Positions 62,319-64,000 of a DNA stretch of 64,000 nucleotides are shown one piece after another. The notes beneath the pieces were generated by a model. That model was not told where the DNA came from. It searched no databases and was given only the letters and a program-made list of their open reading frames with translations. The stretch's first letter is position 1. Every line of letters starts with the position of its first letter. The translations under genes and the position numbers were made by a program. Origin of the DNA: Ancylostoma caninum (lineage: Eukaryota > Nematoda > Chromadorea > Rhabditida > Ancylostomatidae); NCBI GenBank assembly GCA_037903475.1, contig JBAJFG010000562.1:868001-932000 (forward strand), given 5' to 3'.

Positions 62319-62487
62319 GGGCACGTTTTATTCATACAATCGGAAGTCAGGGAATCCTGATTTCGTGAGAATTTTCGATCCTGAAGATGTCACGAAATCC
62401 ACCCAAGAATTTGCCATGCGTAATGCGGGCAGGATAGGACAGAATATTGAATGTCTGGAACAGAGCTTCGGTCTTGATTTTATATGA
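62319..62487 (+). CDS. Possible terminal exon of an unidentified gene
   Basis: After a TGCTTTGCAG acceptor a frame runs 56 codons to TGA (62485-62487): GTFYSYNRKSGNPDFVRIFD ... MRNAGRIGQNIECLEQ. Composition looks coding; I recognise no family and cannot place upstream exons. It ends 129 bases before the next start codon, a spacing typical of nematode operons. Confidence 0.3.
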
Positions 62488-62616
62488 GATGATAACCCAC
62501 TCTACTGCGCCTCTTCACGGATGGTTTGTTCTTTACAATATTCGCTGCGGTGAGATATTAACTTGGAATGAACAGGACACGAATACGAGTTTGGACCTAT
62601 TCATCCCTAACGAAAT

Positions 62617-63347
62617 ATGAGTACTGCATATACTGTGGAGAGCAAAAAGATTGTATTTTTTGGTATTTGGTTTGGTATTGCAATACTCTTCCCTCTTTAT
62701 AGTCGCTGTGAGTTTTTCTTTTTATTTTGGTCACTCTCTGTTCTCTTTCTCAATGAAGAGGCTAGTAATGCTGATGTCATTCGTGTGAAGTTGGAGTACC
62801 AGTATTTTTCTCATTTTTGTTGTTCACTCGTTTTTTTATAAGAAAGGTCTACCGCAGAAGATGAACAGGCCTTTCTTAGTTCTAATGAAGTAAGTTCTTA
62901 TGATTGAAACTTAGGAATTTTCTTTTTGTTCTACAACCGTTCATAAATGGTGGTGAAGGTTCTCTGGACACGCTAATCAGGAATTGTGAACATGATAGGA
63001 GCATTTATTCTGAATTATACATTTATTCTAAGCACTTAACGAGGAAAGAAATTCTTGTTTTCCCTGTGAAAATCCCTCGCAAATTTGTCAATCCTAACAG
63101 TCGTAGCATGAAGATGTGATCAATTTCATCATGTTACGAAATAGGATAACAGAAACATGATGATGAGGTGTGAAAGATTAGTGACGGGTTGTCACCGATT
63201 GGCAATTATCGAATCTTCCAGAGATTAAACCACAAACATAATTATGAACATAGTCAGAAGAGAGCATCTTTTTCTTTCATCTTTTTTTTTCAGTTCCCAA
63301 TCATCAATACTTTAACAAATTGCTGAGGACAGCTTGTATAAAAGAAG
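62617..63347 (+). CDS. Small single-pass membrane protein, unknown function
   Basis: Exon 62617-62707 starts at an ATG and encodes an N-terminal segment (MSTAYTVESKKIV) followed by a hydrophobic helix (FFGIWFGIAILFPLY), ending SR and T|GTGAGT. Exon 63294-63347 continues in phase with FPNHQYFNKLLRTACIKE after a long polypyrimidine acceptor. The layout resembles small mitochondrial or ER membrane proteins. The 3' end is uncertain: the frame stays open into the signal-peptide ATG at 63383, so either the gene ends in an unseen exon or the two segments belong to one transcript. No family recognised. Confidence 0.45.
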
Positions 63348-63382
63348 GTACTGCGCTTCATCCGCGGTGTCGTGCAACTACC

Positions 63383-63946
63383 ATGTCATATACGCTCGTG
63401 GTAAGTAGTTACATACCATCAATACAGTTTAACATAGGGAGAATGTGCACTTCATACCAAGCATCAGCAGAAATTGTCAGGGTCCGATAAGGATACATAG
63501 TCGACGTATTGAGGGCGTACTAAAGAAGTTCATACCAGCAGTATGCGTCAGTCGCGCGTCACACGTACGTATCCATTCGCGAAGGATATTCCACGAAAAA
63601 TTATCTACGGGGCGTGCACACCCCTAGTGAGAATACCACACGTCCACGAGGCCATCCCCGACACCACTGCCCTCACTGCCTTTGAGATGCATCAGGAGCG
63701 CGACTACGCATACACTTGGTCATATAGAGACGTACGCGCCAACATTAAATTACTGTATAGAATGCTGAAATGTTTGAACCAAAGAGTATCATTCGAATTT
63801 GCAGTTTCAAAAATATTTTACCTTATTCATCGTCGGCCTCCCACGATTTAATCTGTACGCCACAGAAAAGTTCATGACGCCTGATTTTCTTATTTAATCC
63901 TCCATTCAGATCTTATTTCTGTGCGTTGGTGCTGTGCTAGCTGCAG
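63383..63946 (+). CDS. Secreted protein, N-terminal signal peptide exons only (runs off the window)
   Basis: ATG at 63383 gives MSYTLV, then GTAAGT (63401); exon 63910-63946 continues in phase with ILFLCVGAVLAAG after a TTCAG acceptor, ending G|GTACGA. Together they form a standard signal peptide with an Ala-x-Ala-type end. The rest of the gene lies beyond the right edge. The alternative is that these residues belong to the gene at 62617. Confidence 0.45.
63538..63770. mobile_element. MITE of the GGGCAGTTTATACTAG family, worn copy
   Basis: TATGCGTCAGTCGCGCGTCACACG on the left and ATAGAGACGTACGCGCCAACATTAAATTACTGT on the right, in the intron of the signal-peptide gene. Confidence 0.5.
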
Positions 63947-64000
63947 GTACGAACAATTGTGATTTAGTGAGATAGAAATTGAATTTTATACTGCCTAAAA

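Overview
The window is nuclear DNA of a nematode, most likely a clade V (strongylid, hookworm-like) parasite. The evidence is the gene content: two MSP-domain sperm-specific (SSP-type) genes, a CAP/ASP-like secreted protein, a saposin-like secreted protein, many short exons with TTTCAG acceptors and GTAAGT/GTGAGT donors, and an acceptor in front of a start codon that looks like a spliced-leader site. Long introns crowded with small DNA transposons also fit a strongylid better than Caenorhabditis. The species assignment is inference.

Layout. 1-2875: a dispersed repeat, then the 3' part of a CAP-domain gene (+). 3043-6800: a LINE relic, a TA-flanked MITE and repeats. 6823-18298: an 18-exon prominin-like five-pass membrane protein (+), with a 500-bp tetranucleotide satellite and several repeats in its introns. 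19044-20621: SSP-type gene 1 (+). 21163-21747: a tentative small gene (+). 22788-31745: a POT1-like telomere end-binding protein (+) with OB1, OB2, a long charged linker and a C-terminal zinc-ribbon OB region in one gene. 31746-35368: repeats. 35369-39753: SSP-type gene 2 (+); its 4-kb intron holds a compound microsatellite, a tandemly duplicated tRNA-like SINE and an intact DD37D mariner (maT-like) transposon. 40364-40828: a saposin-like secreted protein (-). 40829-50485: repeats with no gene I can defend. 50486-55475: an alpha/beta hydrolase (ABHD17/FAM108-like, +) with a Penelope-like retroelement fragment in its last large intron. 55476-61448: a mariner relic, a 565-bp inverted repeat pair and a cluster of TTAA-flanked foldback elements. 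62319-64000: small genes at the right edge.

The genes do not form a pathway. The two SSP-type genes share family, intron position and phase, and a GATA plus TATA-like upstream arrangement, so they are probably co-expressed in sperm. The most notable gene is the POT1 homologue, because C. elegans has this protein split into separate single-OB-fold genes. The most notable non-genic features are the palindromic elements around the POT1 first exon, the nested mariner with a paralogous empty site, and the TTAA element cluster at 57.6-61.4 kb.

Limits: exon boundaries were read by eye from splice consensus, frame and phase. No database search was run, so family names rest on recognised motifs.
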